NCBI RefSeq assembly: GCF_900086595.1
Contig: NZ_LT575472.1
Coordinates: 3,093,124-3,157,123 of the forward strand
DNA length: 64,000 nucleotides
Direction: 5' to 3'
DNA from: Clostridium nigeriense
GTDB taxonomy: Bacteria > Bacillota > Clostridia > Clostridiales > Clostridiaceae
The notes beneath the pieces were generated by a model. It ran no database searches and was not told the origin of the DNA. It worked only from the letters and a program-made list of their open reading frames with translations. A program made the position numbers and the translations under genes. Shown here in pieces: positions 43,844 through 53,783 of the stretch (positions within the stretch are counted from its first letter, which is position 1; the number at the start of each line of letters is the position of its first letter).

Positions 43844-46630
43844 CTAGTTAGATATAGGCTGCTTTAACTCATTAATTGAAAATGTTTCATATTTTAATAT
43901 ATTTTTAAGATGCAGCTCATTACGAGACCAAGAATCATATTTTTCATATAATAATCCAATATCTCCATTAGGTAATTCTGTAAGACAAGAATATGAATAT
44001 CCCATATTTGCACTATCTACTGAATAACAATACTTCCATTCAACAGTATACTTATTAACTCCTGAATTACCTGTGTCATTAATAAGTCCTATCCATATTT
44101 TCCCATTCCTACGTGCGCTCGTTGAATCTGGTGCTGATAGAATAATTGCTTCTTTTCCATCAATCAATCCAGAATAGTTAATAACTGATAGTTGAGTTCC
44201 ATATGAAGTAGTATGCATATTAGGCACAGTTACTCTTTCACTCCAGGTTTCTCCCCCATTTATACTAGTAACTTCTGCTATAACTCCTGATCCTGTACGT
44301 AAATATGATTTAAGAGATCCATCTGGCATCTCAACAATTTGCGCTTCAGCTGTAGATCCTGTATTTCTATTATCAGCTGCTACATAATTCCAAGATGATC
44401 CATGATCATCACTATACATAAATCCTAATTCAGCATATGAACTTGAATATACTGGTACAATTAATCTACCTTTATATTGTCCCTTTGAAATTTGTTTTCC
44501 TACACCTGGTCCTAAAACTAAGAACTTGGAGTTCTCCGGTTTAAAACTACTTACAATATTTAAATTAGACCAAGTTTCGCCTTCATCATCACTATATTTC
44601 ATTGCTAAGTATGTTGTTGGAAAAACTTTAAACAAAGAATCTTTATAAAATACATTCATGTTAACATCTACATTTGTAGCTGTTTCTAAAAGTGTAGTAC
44701 CACTAAAATTATAATCATATTGCTTACAAAATAGTGCTACTCCATTTTTATATAAGTTGTACTCTCCGTCTATTTTATACTCTGTAGGTAGGTTAGTTAC
44801 ATCATTATATATTACTCCATTTTCACGAATGGAATAATTATAAGTTGAACTTCCGTCCTGATGCCATCTTAGTTTCATATATTTTTTACCAGCAATATCT
44901 TTATAACCAGAACCTGTTGATGCATTAGAGCTTCCGATTCCTGCCGGCATAGCATCTGCAAAAATGAATAACCTCTTAGTTTCCTTATCTTCTAAAAGAA
45001 CTGGATCAATAAAAGATGCACTACCTTGAATTTGAACATTTTTGCCTACAGAATCACGTGGCCATTCAATATTCTTTGCAACATAATCATTAAATTGTAA
45101 TGGTATGGTTGGATTTAACCATGTTATTCCCCCATCCTTACTCTTTGAAAATGCAATATCTATATTACTTTTAGAGTCATGTGTACCACCATACCTAGCA
45201 TCAGCTGCTGATACAACTGTTCCTGAACTTAGAGATAATAATGATGGTATTCTGAAATAATTAGATTTAGTGCTATCACCTGCATAGAAAATATTTTTCC
45301 CATAGGATGTTATTCCTGTTTCATTTTTTAGTACATCATCAGTTAATATCTCATTATAAATCTTAACACTTCCAATTGTTCCACCAAATGGATATGCTAT
45401 GACTCCATCTCTAAGGGTTCCACCTAACATAATATTATTTACACCTGTAATATCATTTATAAATTTATATACATCTACACTTAAAGTTGCAAGTAATTCA
45501 CCATTAGCAAATATTTTATATTGCTTAGTACTTGGATCTGCCTTTAATGCAATTGTATTGAATACAAGATTATTTTTATAAATGGATCTTACAGCTGCAG
45601 GTCTACCTAATGTATACTTCAATACACTATCAGTATTTCTAAGCTCCATGCCTACTTCACCTGTGTTAGTAATGTAAATATGAAAATGTCTATCTCGGTT
45701 TCCGCTGGTTCCATTACCAATACTTATTAAAGATTGTACACTATTGCTGCTTGTTGATTTATATGAAACAAGGATTGTACCTTTTTCTAAGGCCTTTACA
45801 TATTCAGCCCCCACCTCTTGGCTTAAATCATATCCTTTACCTTCTGTAATATTAATATTATTTTTTTCAATAATTAATCCACTTGGAATACTAGAATTAT
45901 TTGTTGCTTCAATTAATTCATTATCAGTTAAGTTTAAATTATATATACTTAATTTATTAATAGTTCCCACAAATGGATATGCTATATTTTTTTGTCTAAT
46001 AGTTCCGCCAAGAGAAATATTATCTGCACCTAAAATATCATTAAAGAACTTAAAGTTATTTTTTGATATTGTTGATACAAGCTTACCATTTGCAAATAAC
46101 TTATACTCTTTTGAAATTTTATCTCCTTTAAAAGCTATAATATTCTCTTTTCCAACACTTAAAACATTTGGTACATTCATTGTGTATTTAAAATCCGCAT
46201 CAGTGTTTCTAAGTTCCATTCCTAAGCTACCATCAGGAGTCATATAAATATGAAAATGCCTATCTTGATTACCAGTAGTTGAATTTGAAACACTAAATAA
46301 TGATTGATATTGGTTATTACTATTAGATTTAAACTTAATAATTATTGTACCTTCTGTCATACTTAAAATTGATGTAGCTGCAGCTTCTTTAGTTAAATCA
46401 AAAACTGTTCCACTTAAAATTTCTACATTTTCTTTTTCTAACATTGGAGCACTTAAACTTTGTACCAAATTGAAAGGTTCAGTTGCTATATTTTTTGTAC
46501 TTTCTATATTATATTTTTTTGCACTATATTCTGCTGTAGTTTGACTTGATGCACTATGAGTAGGTAAAGAAGTAATAGCTAATGTTGTTAGAACAATAGT
46601 AGATATTGATCTTTTTATTAAATTATACAT
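43844..46630 (-). CDS. Secreted sialidase with two CBM40 domains
   Basis: A 928-aa exo-alpha-sialidase (GH33). A signal peptide (MYNLIKRSISTIVLTTLAIT, then SLPTHSA) is followed by two homologous CBM40-type domains (about 70-250 and 258-440), each with RDRHFHIY and GMELRNTD motifs. The catalytic domain has FRIPSLLSLSSG, the acid/base Asp region HDSKSNIDIAF, Asp boxes (SKDGGITW, SDDEGETW, SDDHGSSW, SINGGETW), an inserted beta domain, and the Tyr of NMGYSYSC. No sortase motif or anchor is present, so it is probably released. GAGGAGAAG supports the ATG at 46630. Its operon suggests an intramolecular trans-sialidase, but the deciding active-site residue was not checked. Confidence 0.9.
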   Translation of the reverse strand: MYNLIKRSISTIVLTTLAITSLPTHSASSQTTAEYSAKKYNIESTKNIATEPFNLVQSLSAPMLEKENVEILSGTVFDLTKEAAATSILSMTEGTIIIKFKSNSNNQYQSLFSVSNSTTGNQDRHFHIYMTPDGSLGMELRNTDADFKYTMNVPNVLSVGKENIIAFKGDKISKEYKLFANGKLVSTISKNNFKFFNDILGADNISLGGTIRQKNIAYPFVGTINKLSIYNLNLTDNELIEATNNSSIPSGLIIEKNNINITEGKGYDLSQEVGAEYVKALEKGTILVSYKSTSSNSVQSLISIGNGTSGNRDRHFHIYITNTGEVGMELRNTDSVLKYTLGRPAAVRSIYKNNLVFNTIALKADPSTKQYKIFANGELLATLSVDVYKFINDITGVNNIMLGGTLRDGVIAYPFGGTIGSVKIYNEILTDDVLKNETGITSYGKNIFYAGDSTKSNYFRIPSLLSLSSGTVVSAADARYGGTHDSKSNIDIAFSKSKDGGITWLNPTIPLQFNDYVAKNIEWPRDSVGKNVQIQGSASFIDPVLLEDKETKRLFIFADAMPAGIGSSNASTGSGYKDIAGKKYMKLRWHQDGSSTYNYSIRENGVIYNDVTNLPTEYKIDGEYNLYKNGVALFCKQYDYNFSGTTLLETATNVDVNMNVFYKDSLFKVFPTTYLAMKYSDDEGETWSNLNIVSSFKPENSKFLVLGPGVGKQISKGQYKGRLIVPVYSSSYAELGFMYSDDHGSSWNYVAADNRNTGSTAEAQIVEMPDGSLKSYLRTGSGVIAEVTSINGGETWSERVTVPNMHTTSYGTQLSVINYSGLIDGKEAIILSAPDSTSARRNGKIWIGLINDTGNSGVNKYTVEWKYCYSVDSANMGYSYSCLTELPNGDIGLLYEKYDSWSRNELHLKNILKYETFSINELKQPISN

Positions 46631-46688
46631 AATCTTCTCCTCAAATTTATTTATATTCTCAGTCACCAACTACAATGTAATATTAAAT

Positions 46689-47798
46689 TTATTTAGAAAT
46701 AATTTCATTTAATTTTACTTTTCTATTTTCATAACGTGATTTAGTTAAAGCATCTGCTGTAGCAATTGCTGCTCTAGCTGCTTCGCCTGTTAATAATGGT
46801 CTAAACTCATCATCAACATCTTTTCCATGTAAAATCTCATTAAAATACTTCATTTCATTTTTCATAATTCCATGTAACCACTTTGGAGGTAATTTTCCTG
46901 GTTTACCATACATTATAGCTCCATCCATTTCTGTTCCATGGTAAATTCTTGTACGTTCATCATCTTCTTCTTTTGTCTCATGAACAAGATATGTTTCTTC
47001 TCCATTTTTAGTTTTTACTGTCATTGCAACATCCTTCATATCAATTCTAATAGCGCCCTTTGTTCCTTGAATTAATACATAATGTTCAGGCCAATGGAAT
47101 GCTGATCCATACTCTAACAAAGCATATCTATTATTAGGGAATTGTAATGTTATAAATAACATATCGTCTTCATCACCAAACTGTTCGCCTGAGTGAGCTA
47201 CATTTCCTCCTACCATAGTTACTTCTTCTGGTGCTCCCATAATAAATTGTATACAATCTAATTCATGGATATGATGATATAAGTGCCCACCTGATTTTTC
47301 ACGAATTTTCTTCCATGATATACTTGGTTGTGGCTCTTCCCATCCATTTCTAGCAGAATGACAATATAACACATCTCCTATTTCACCATCATTTATTAGC
47401 TTCTTAGCATGTCTTACACTTCTAAAGAAGTTCATTACATGTCCAGCCATAAATATAACACCTTTTTCTTGGCATATATTAACCATTTCATCACAATCTT
47501 CATAGCTTAAAGCTATTGGCTTTTCACAAAATACATGAATTCCATGTTCTGCTGCTTTAATTACTGGTTCTTTGTGTAAATAATTTGGTGATGCTACTAT
47601 AACAGCATCTACATCTTCTCTACTGTACATAGTATCTAAATCAGTTTCTACATCACATCCTAATTCCTTAGCTATTGTTTCTGCATTCTCTGGATCTAAT
47701 ACTGCTACAACCTTAGCTCCCTCTTGTTCTTTCATAATACGCCCTAACTCAGCGCCAAAATATCCTGTTCCTACTATTGCATAACCTATGTTCTTCAT
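46689..47798 (-). CDS. Gfo/Idh-type oxidoreductase, likely 2,7-anhydro-Neu5Ac converting
   Basis: A 369-aa NAD(P)-dependent oxidoreductase. The Rossmann motif GTGYFGAELG is at the N terminus, and CEKPIALSYEDC is the family's catalytic-region signature; ENHIHELDCI-type HHIHELDC follows. In R. gnavus a member of this family (NanOx) converts imported 2,7-anhydro-Neu5Ac to Neu5Ac by a reversible oxidation. Position between an ABC importer and a sialidase/NanA pair fits that role. GGAGGGTAA precedes the ATG. Confidence 0.8.
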   Translation of the reverse strand: MKNIGYAIVGTGYFGAELGRIMKEQEGAKVVAVLDPENAETIAKELGCDVETDLDTMYSREDVDAVIVASPNYLHKEPVIKAAEHGIHVFCEKPIALSYEDCDEMVNICQEKGVIFMAGHVMNFFRSVRHAKKLINDGEIGDVLYCHSARNGWEEPQPSISWKKIREKSGGHLYHHIHELDCIQFIMGAPEEVTMVGGNVAHSGEQFGDEDDMLFITLQFPNNRYALLEYGSAFHWPEHYVLIQGTKGAIRIDMKDVAMTVKTKNGEETYLVHETKEEDDERTRIYHGTEMDGAIMYGKPGKLPPKWLHGIMKNEMKYFNEILHGKDVDDEFRPLLTGEAARAAIATADALTKSRYENRKVKLNEIISK

Positions 47799-47823
47799 AA
47801 TTTACCCTCCATTTTTATATTAA

Positions 47824-48657
47824 TTATTTTACTGATCCTTCTGTCATTCCAGCTGCAATTTTTCTTTGAATAAACATAAAGAAAATTATTGATGGTACTA
47901 CTACAAGAGTTGATGCTGCCATCATGTCTCCCCATGAAAGAATCTCTGCTCCTTGTAGTGATCTAAGCGCAACTGAAACTGTCATTCTATCTGTACTATT
48001 TATTAAAATCAATGAATATAAAAACTCATTCCATGCATTTATAAATGTATAAATTGCTGTAGCTACGATTCCTGGCATAACCAATGGAAGTACTATTCTT
48101 ACAAATGTTTGTAGCTTGTCTGCCCCATCAATCTTAGCTGCTTCTTCTATCCCAATTGGAACTGTCTTAAAGAACCCAACTAGCATCCAAACGGCATAGG
48201 GCACACTAAAGGAAAGATATACTATAACTAAACCTATTCGTGTATTAGTAAGACCTATCTTAGCCATTACCAACGAATATGGAATTGCTAATAAGATTGG
48301 TGGAAACATATATGTAGTAACTAATAATTTAGACATAACATTTCCAAACTTAGGGAAAAATCTAACAATCCCATAAGCTGCCATTGCTGAAATTGTAATT
48401 GCTATTAAAGTTGTTATAAGAGCAATTAATAAACTATTTTTAATATTTACTGCAAAACCTAAATCTTTAATTACATGAATAAAATTTTCTAAAGTAAAAT
48501 TCTTTGGTAAAAAACTTGTTGGATTTGAAGTAAGTTCTCCTGTTGTTTTCACAGAAGAAAGTATTATCCATAGTAATGGGAAAACAGCTATAATAGTTAA
48601 AATAATAAGATATATATGACACAAAAAATTTCCAAACTTATCTTTTTTACTTGTCAT
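47824..48657 (-). CDS. Sugar ABC importer permease, MalG type
   Basis: A 277-aa permease with six membrane helices and the EAAKIDGADKLQTFVRIVLP coupling motif. The strong AAGGAGGAG site supports the ATG at 48657, which overlaps the stop of the previous permease by one base (TAATG); an upstream codon at 48708 lies inside that gene. Part of a sialic acid-type importer of the CUT1 family; its ATPase is not in the window and is probably a shared MsmK-like protein. Confidence 0.87.
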   Translation of the reverse strand: MTSKKDKFGNFLCHIYLIILTIIAVFPLLWIILSSVKTTGELTSNPTSFLPKNFTLENFIHVIKDLGFAVNIKNSLLIALITTLIAITISAMAAYGIVRFFPKFGNVMSKLLVTTYMFPPILLAIPYSLVMAKIGLTNTRIGLVIVYLSFSVPYAVWMLVGFFKTVPIGIEEAAKIDGADKLQTFVRIVLPLVMPGIVATAIYTFINAWNEFLYSLILINSTDRMTVSVALRSLQGAEILSWGDMMAASTLVVVPSIIFFMFIQRKIAAGMTEGSVK

Positions 48658-49544
48658 TATTTCTCCTCCTTTTCCCATTTTCCAATAATAGTGAAGTAAA
48701 CTGTACATATAACTAATAAGAATAATAATAGTAAAATTGTTACAGCTGATGACTTTCCTAATAATTTAGTACCCCATCCCATGTTATAAGCATATATAGG
48801 TACTGTTGTTGTTGCATTTGCAGGTCCACCACCTGTAATTAAGTAAATTAAATCAAAGTTGTTAAATATCCAAATTGTACGTAATACTACAAGTAATCCT
48901 ATTACAGTCTTTATATGAGGCATAGTAATAAATCTAAACTGTTGTCCTTTTGATGCCCCATCAATTTGTGCTGCTTCATATTGATCTTGTGGTATTGTTT
49001 GTAGCGCTGAAAGTACATTTACCATTATCATTGGTGCTCCAAACCATATATTTATAAAAAATAAAGTTGGTAAAACTAAATTAGCATCACTTAAAAATTG
49101 TGGTAAGGTACTAGTAAAACCTAATTGAACAAGCATATTCGGTATAAAACCAGATACACCGTTTAATATCCACTTCCAAGATAAGGCTATTACTATAGAA
49201 GGAAATGCCCATGGAATAATTAATAATGTACGGTAAAACCCTTTTAAATGTTTTACTCTATTAATTGCCAAAGCAGATGTAAAACCTATAAATAATTGTC
49301 CAAGCAATGATACTATTGTCCATATAATAGATATAATAAATGCTTTAAAAAACTCTGGATCTTTTAAAACTGAGATATAGTTTTGTAATCCAATAAAATC
49401 ATATGATTGCTTAATTAAATGTTTTGTTGTTAAACTATAATACAAACTTGAAAATATAGGATAAATCAATAACACTCCTACTATAATAAGAGCCGGAAGT
49501 ATAAATACCCATCTTGCATAATCTTTTTTTGCTTTTATTTTCAC
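48657..49544 (-). CDS. Sugar ABC importer permease, MalF type
   Basis: A 295-aa permease with six membrane helices and the coupling motif YEAAQIDGASKGQQFRFITMP. A GTG at 49544 has a GGAGAGG site at 6 nt; an earlier GTG at 49559 lies too near its own site. It overlaps the second permease by one base. It is the second gene after the binding protein in the operon. Confidence 0.87.
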   Translation of the reverse strand: MKIKAKKDYARWVFILPALIIVGVLLIYPIFSSLYYSLTTKHLIKQSYDFIGLQNYISVLKDPEFFKAFIISIIWTIVSLLGQLFIGFTSALAINRVKHLKGFYRTLLIIPWAFPSIVIALSWKWILNGVSGFIPNMLVQLGFTSTLPQFLSDANLVLPTLFFINIWFGAPMIMVNVLSALQTIPQDQYEAAQIDGASKGQQFRFITMPHIKTVIGLLVVLRTIWIFNNFDLIYLITGGGPANATTTVPIYAYNMGWGTKLLGKSSAVTILLLLFLLVICTVYFTIIGKWEKEEK

Positions 49545-49608
49545 AAACAACCTCTCCACCCTTTCTTAAATGAGGAAACCTACAAAGGTTTCCTCTATTA
49601 AATTCATA

Positions 49609-50946
49609 TTACTTAACTGTGCTAAATAACTCATTTAATTTATCTTCAGCAGTTTGAGCTGCTTTTTTAACATCTGTTCCATTTGTAATTATATCTTGGA
49701 ACATAGATTCAATAATTCCTTGTGAAGTTAATAAACCTGCTTCTACGCTTGGACCATGTTCGAATCCTATAGCTGTACCTTTATCAACAGCTGTACTAAT
49801 TACATCTACAGCATTTGAGAATTTCTTAACTGTTTCATTTGCTTTATATTCTTCAGTATCTGCTATACCTTTAATAGCAGGTAACATACCTACAGGTGTT
49901 GCTTCTAAGAATTTAATATAATTTTCTTTTTCATATAATTTCTCAATAAATGCCTTACATATTTCTGGATTTTTTGATTTTTCCCAAATTACCATTGGAA
50001 TATTTGATGTTTCAATTCCATAATCAGGATCATTTGCATTAACCTTTGGAATTGGAGCACAATCAATTTTATCTACTAAATCTGGTGAGTTTGTAGCTAC
50101 ACCACCTATTTGGAAACCAGAGTTAAAATCAAAGGCAGTCTTTCCTTGATAGAATAAAGTTGCTTGGTCAAGAACTGAGTAGTTAACAGAGTCCTTTGGT
50201 GATGAATTCTTATATATATCAAGCCAATAATTAATACCTTGAATAGCTAAATCACTTGTAAGATCAGCTTTTAAATCATCTGTTAAAAGGCTTCCACCTG
50301 CACTACGTACATAGAAATTTAAGAATCTTGTTCCCATTAAATCCTTAGATCCTGTTGGGAATGAGCATCCGTAAACATCGTTGGTAGTTAAAACCTTAGC
50401 TGCATTTGCAAATTCAGCCCAAGTTTTAGGAACATCAAGCCCTGCTGCTTGTAACAAATCTTTTCTGTACCACATTACTTGTGCATGAGAGTATAAAGGT
50501 AATGAATAATTATCTCCATCTAATTCTCCCTCTGACAATGCTGATTCAGAGAACTTATCACGACCAATATTATCAATAACATCATTTACTGGAATAATTG
50601 CACCTGCATCCATCATTTCAACAACATGTCCTGGAAGAGCTGTACTCATATCAGGTACATTTCCTGATGCAAGACCAGTTGTCCACTTTGTATAAAAATC
50701 TCCCCAAGAAAAAGTTTCAATATTAATTTTTACTTCAGGATTGTCCTTCATAAATTGATCCGCTACTGCTTGTATAGTTTCTAATCTTGCTCCTTGAGTA
50801 AATGAATGCCAAAATGTAATTTCTCCCTTTAATTCTCCTGTTGCTGTATCAGTTCCCCCTCCTTTTGAAGAGTTACCTCCACAGCCTACAAGTAACGTTG
50901 TCCCCATAACCATCGTTAACAAAATGCTTAATAATCTTTTTCTCAT
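49609..50946 (-). CDS. Sugar-binding lipoprotein of the sialic acid importer
   Basis: A 445-aa family 1 extracellular binding protein. The signal MRKRLLSILLTMVMGTTLLV followed by GCGG is a lipobox with the anchoring Cys. Then ITFWHSFTQGARLETIQAVA is the typical start of the mature fold. AAGGAGGA supports the ATG at 50946 over the codon at 51051. As first gene of the operon it sets the ligand; by context this is sialic acid or its 2,7-anhydro form (SAT2 type). Confidence 0.88.
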   Translation of the reverse strand: MRKRLLSILLTMVMGTTLLVGCGGNSSKGGGTDTATGELKGEITFWHSFTQGARLETIQAVADQFMKDNPEVKINIETFSWGDFYTKWTTGLASGNVPDMSTALPGHVVEMMDAGAIIPVNDVIDNIGRDKFSESALSEGELDGDNYSLPLYSHAQVMWYRKDLLQAAGLDVPKTWAEFANAAKVLTTNDVYGCSFPTGSKDLMGTRFLNFYVRSAGGSLLTDDLKADLTSDLAIQGINYWLDIYKNSSPKDSVNYSVLDQATLFYQGKTAFDFNSGFQIGGVATNSPDLVDKIDCAPIPKVNANDPDYGIETSNIPMVIWEKSKNPEICKAFIEKLYEKENYIKFLEATPVGMLPAIKGIADTEEYKANETVKKFSNAVDVISTAVDKGTAIGFEHGPSVEAGLLTSQGIIESMFQDIITNGTDVKKAAQTAEDKLNELFSTVK

Positions 50947-50974
50947 TTTTATCCTCCTTGATAATGAAGTTTTA

Positions 50975-50988
50975 TGTAAAGCTTTACT
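50975..50988. promoter_or_regulatory. cre-like palindrome upstream of the sialic acid operon
   Basis: TGTAAAGCTTTACT, perfectly symmetric over the inner 12 bp, 29 bp before the binding-protein start. It resembles catabolite-responsive elements read by CcpA, with GC instead of CG at the centre. Position near the start codon would block transcription when glucose is present. Confidence 0.45.
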
Positions 50989-51139
50989 TTTAAACTTAGT
51001 ATATATCACTCTTTTATTCATTTCCACACAAAAAACATTAAATATTAGCATAAAACAATTATTTTTAATCTTTTTATCTTTTAATAAAATCTTTTATTTA
51101 AATTAATTTCATTCAATTCTTTATCTTTTTATTTACATA

Positions 51140-51173
51140 AAAAAGACATTTGCCCCAATACAAATGCCTTTTT
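51140..51173 (-). terminator. Terminator of the AraC regulator gene
   Basis: AAAAAGACATTTG and CAAATGCCTTTTT form a 13-bp stem with one G-U pair and an 8-nt loop; T run on both sides. It separates the regulator from the transport operon. Confidence 0.75.
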
Positions 51174-51293
51174 ACAATATAATCTCAAGTTTTTATAAGT
51201 AAATAGAGATGATTATACTTTCAATTGTGATTTTGTACAATATATAATTCTATTTTTTATAGCATAAATCAATTATTTTGTAGTTATTTTTAA

Positions 51294-52169
51294 CTACTCT
51301 TTAGCATTATCTCTATATTGTTTTGGGGTAATGCAAAAGTATTTTTTAAATATTCTACTAAAATAATTTGCATCTTCGTATCCTACTTCATATGCTATAT
51401 CACTTATATTATCTCCTGACATTAGTAATTTTCTAGCTGCTGTCATAACCTTTATTTCATTTAAATATTCTAATGGATTTTTTCCAATTTGCTGTTTAAA
51501 TAAAGTTCTAAATCTTGATTCACTTAATTCAGCCATTTCGCTCATTTTAGAAATAGTATATTGTTCTGTAGGATGTAATATAATATAATCTACAACTACC
51601 TGTATCCTTGGATCCAAATTTACATCTGACTTTCTTGTTCTATTTTTAATTCTTTCTAATGAAAATTCTTCTTCTTCAAATAACTCTTTTCTATTAATGT
51701 CAATATTACTTTTCCCCTTATCAATAACATATCCTATTATTAACTCAAGATATCCTCTTACCCAAAACATTCTTGAGTCTTCATCTGCCTTTATCCATTT
51801 ATACATTTTTTCAAAATACATTCGTCCTTCATCATTTATATCATGAATAACTGTAGGCACATGATAATAATCTGTTAATAAATCTCCACCATCGTAGTTA
51901 ACTGAGGTTGCAAATCTTATACTATAAAAAGCAAAATCTTCATTTAGAGCATGACAAGATAATTTACTTCCAACTGGAAGATATACAATGTCCCCTTCTT
52001 TAACCTTAATTTCCCTTCCATCTATAAAAAATATTGCATTTCCTTTTATGATATAACGCAACATACAATAAGGTAAATAGCTTTCAGGATAAACCCAAGA
52101 CTTTCCAAAAGCATATCTATCTATATAAAGAAAATTAAATCTTATAGAGTTAATAAATGAATTGTTCAT
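51294..52169 (-). CDS. AraC-family regulator of the sialic acid locus
   Basis: A 291-aa protein. The N-terminal cupin domain (IFFIDGREIKVKEGDIVYLP) binds a ligand; the C-terminal double helix-turn-helix has MSEMAELSESRFRTLFKQQI and ISDIAYEVGYEDANYFSRIF before KYFCITPKQYR. It lies between the two divergent sialic acid operons, upstream of the esterase gene on the opposite strand, and is the only regulator in the locus. It likely activates both in response to the imported sugar. Confidence 0.9.
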   Translation of the reverse strand: MNNSFINSIRFNFLYIDRYAFGKSWVYPESYLPYCMLRYIIKGNAIFFIDGREIKVKEGDIVYLPVGSKLSCHALNEDFAFYSIRFATSVNYDGGDLLTDYYHVPTVIHDINDEGRMYFEKMYKWIKADEDSRMFWVRGYLELIIGYVIDKGKSNIDINRKELFEEEEFSLERIKNRTRKSDVNLDPRIQVVVDYIILHPTEQYTISKMSEMAELSESRFRTLFKQQIGKNPLEYLNEIKVMTAARKLLMSGDNISDIAYEVGYEDANYFSRIFKKYFCITPKQYRDNAKE

Positions 52170-52349
52170 TTTTTTCTCCCCTTTAATATGGAATAATATA
52201 ACAAGTATAATACATATAATTTATATTTTCAATTATTATTTAGTTGTTTTGTGCTATAATTACTCATTTAACCTATTTATAAAATTTTTACATAATAATA
52301 TAATTCAAAATATAAAAATAGATTTTAATGAAAGGAGGAGATTTTTATA
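52170..52349 (+). promoter_or_regulatory. Divergent promoter region araC/esterase
   Basis: A good TATAAT lies at 52255-52260 for the plus-strand operon, with a poor -35 at the expected distance, as expected for an activator-dependent promoter. A strong AAAGGAGGAG site follows at about 52333. Confidence 0.45.
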
Positions 52350-53057
52350 ATGAAGTCGGGAAATGAATATGATAGTCCTGGATATTTTTCATTAAATGTC
52401 TTTGCTGATACTCGTAGAAAGGAATTTGATATAAAAAATCTAACTCTTTTAGAAAATAAATTAAATCCAGATTTCGTTTTTATAGGGGACTCAATTACCC
52501 ATTACTGGGAGTTAAATTCCTACTTTAATAAACCTGGGCAACTAATCATAAATCGTGGTATAGGAGGGGATACTACTACTTATCTAGCTAAGAGATTATG
52601 GGCTGATGCCTTACAGCTTTCTCCTAAATACTGCGTAATCGGTATAGGTATTAACGATTCTATGGATTTAGAAGGTGATTACTGGAAGCAAATTCCTGGT
52701 ATTCCTTATGATGAAGTTTTAATAAGAGCAAAAGAAAATTATAAAAATATTATTGAACAATGCCTTGAAACTTCAACAATTCCTATTATAGTTTCTTTAC
52801 TTCCAATTAATATACCAGTTTCCCTCTGTGAAACAAAGCGCAAAAAATTCATCTGTGACTTTAATGATTTCTTATATACTTACAGTAAAGAAAAAAATAT
52901 TATCTATGTTGATTACTATCATACAACTGTAGTTGCAGGAACAAATATTCTTCTTGATGGAATTACCTATGATGGTCTGCATCCAAATGCAAAGGGTTAC
53001 AACATAATGGCTACTGTATTAAGAAACACATTAAAAAAACAAAATATAATTATCTAA
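52350..53057 (+). CDS. SGNH hydrolase, likely sialate O-acetylesterase
   Basis: A 235-aa cytoplasmic esterase. FIGDSITHYW (block I, catalytic Ser), NRGIGGDTT (block II Gly), GIGINDS (block III Asn) and DGLHPNAKGY (block V Asp and His) are all present. In sialic acid operons such esterases remove O-acetyl groups from imported sialic acid. It opens the plus-strand operon with a 15-bp gap to nanE. Confidence 0.8.
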   Translation: MKSGNEYDSPGYFSLNVFADTRRKEFDIKNLTLLENKLNPDFVFIGDSITHYWELNSYFNKPGQLIINRGIGGDTTTYLAKRLWADALQLSPKYCVIGIGINDSMDLEGDYWKQIPGIPYDEVLIRAKENYKNIIEQCLETSTIPIIVSLLPINIPVSLCETKRKKFICDFNDFLYTYSKEKNIIYVDYYHTTVVAGTNILLDGITYDGLHPNAKGYNIMATVLRNTLKKQNIII

Positions 53058-53072
53058 AGGAGCTTTTATTCT

Positions 53073-53783
53073 ATGAAGTATAAAAAACATGAAATATTAG
53101 AAAAAATAAAAGGTAAATTAATAATATCCTGTCAAGCACTTCCATCAGAACCTTTATACGTAGAAGAAAAATCTATAATGTATCTAATGGCTCGTGCTGC
53201 AAAGCAAGCTGGTTCTCCTTGTATCCGCACAAATAGTGTTCGTGATATTATCGCAATAAAAGAAGAAACTTCATTACCTGTTATAGGAATTATTAAAATT
53301 GATTACGAAGGTTACGACTCTTACATTACTCCAACAATGAAGGAAATTGATGAATTAGTTTCTGTTGATACTGATATTATTGCCCTAGATTGCACTATGC
53401 GCAAAAGAGGTGATGGTAGCACTATAAATGAATTTATAAAAGAAATTAAAGTTAAATATCCAGATATTGTTCTTATGGCTGATATTTCTACATATGAAGA
53501 AGGAGTAAACGCATGGAAATGTGGTGTAGATTTTGTTGGGACAACCTTAAGTGGATATACTAATTATTCTCCTAAAACTGATGGCCCAGACATTGAGCTA
53601 GTAAAAAAACTTGCTTCAACAATAGATATTCCAGTAATTGCTGAAGGTAAAGTTCATACACCTGAACAAGCAATCCAAATGTTAAATGCTGGTGCTTATG
53701 CAGTTGTAGTAGGTGGAGCTATCACTCGCCCATTAGAAATTGCCACACGTTTTATTAATGCTATTGAGGTAAATAATGAATAA
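53073..53783 (+). CDS. nanE: N-acetylmannosamine-6-phosphate 2-epimerase
   Basis: A 236-aa TIM-barrel epimerase converting ManNAc-6-P to GlcNAc-6-[16 protein letters not shown] at the start, [28 protein letters not shown], and [13 protein letters not shown] with [10 protein letters not shown] at the end are typical. It overlaps nanK by 8 bp. Confidence 0.94.
   Translation: MKYKKHEILEKIKGKLIISCQALPSEPLYVEEKSIMYLMARAAKQAGSPCIRTNSVRDIIAIKEETSLPVIGIIKIDYEGYDSYITPTMKEIDELVSVDTDIIALDCTMRKRGDGSTINEFIKEIKVKYPDIVLMADISTYEEGVNAWKCGVDFVGTTLSGYTNYSPKTDGPDIELVKKLASTIDIPVIAEGKVHTPEQAIQMLNAGAYAVVVGGAITRPLEIATRFINAIEVNNE

Noticed and set aside
45744..46247. 167-codon frame antisense to the sialidase
   Set aside because: Shadow frame over the two homologous CBM40 modules.
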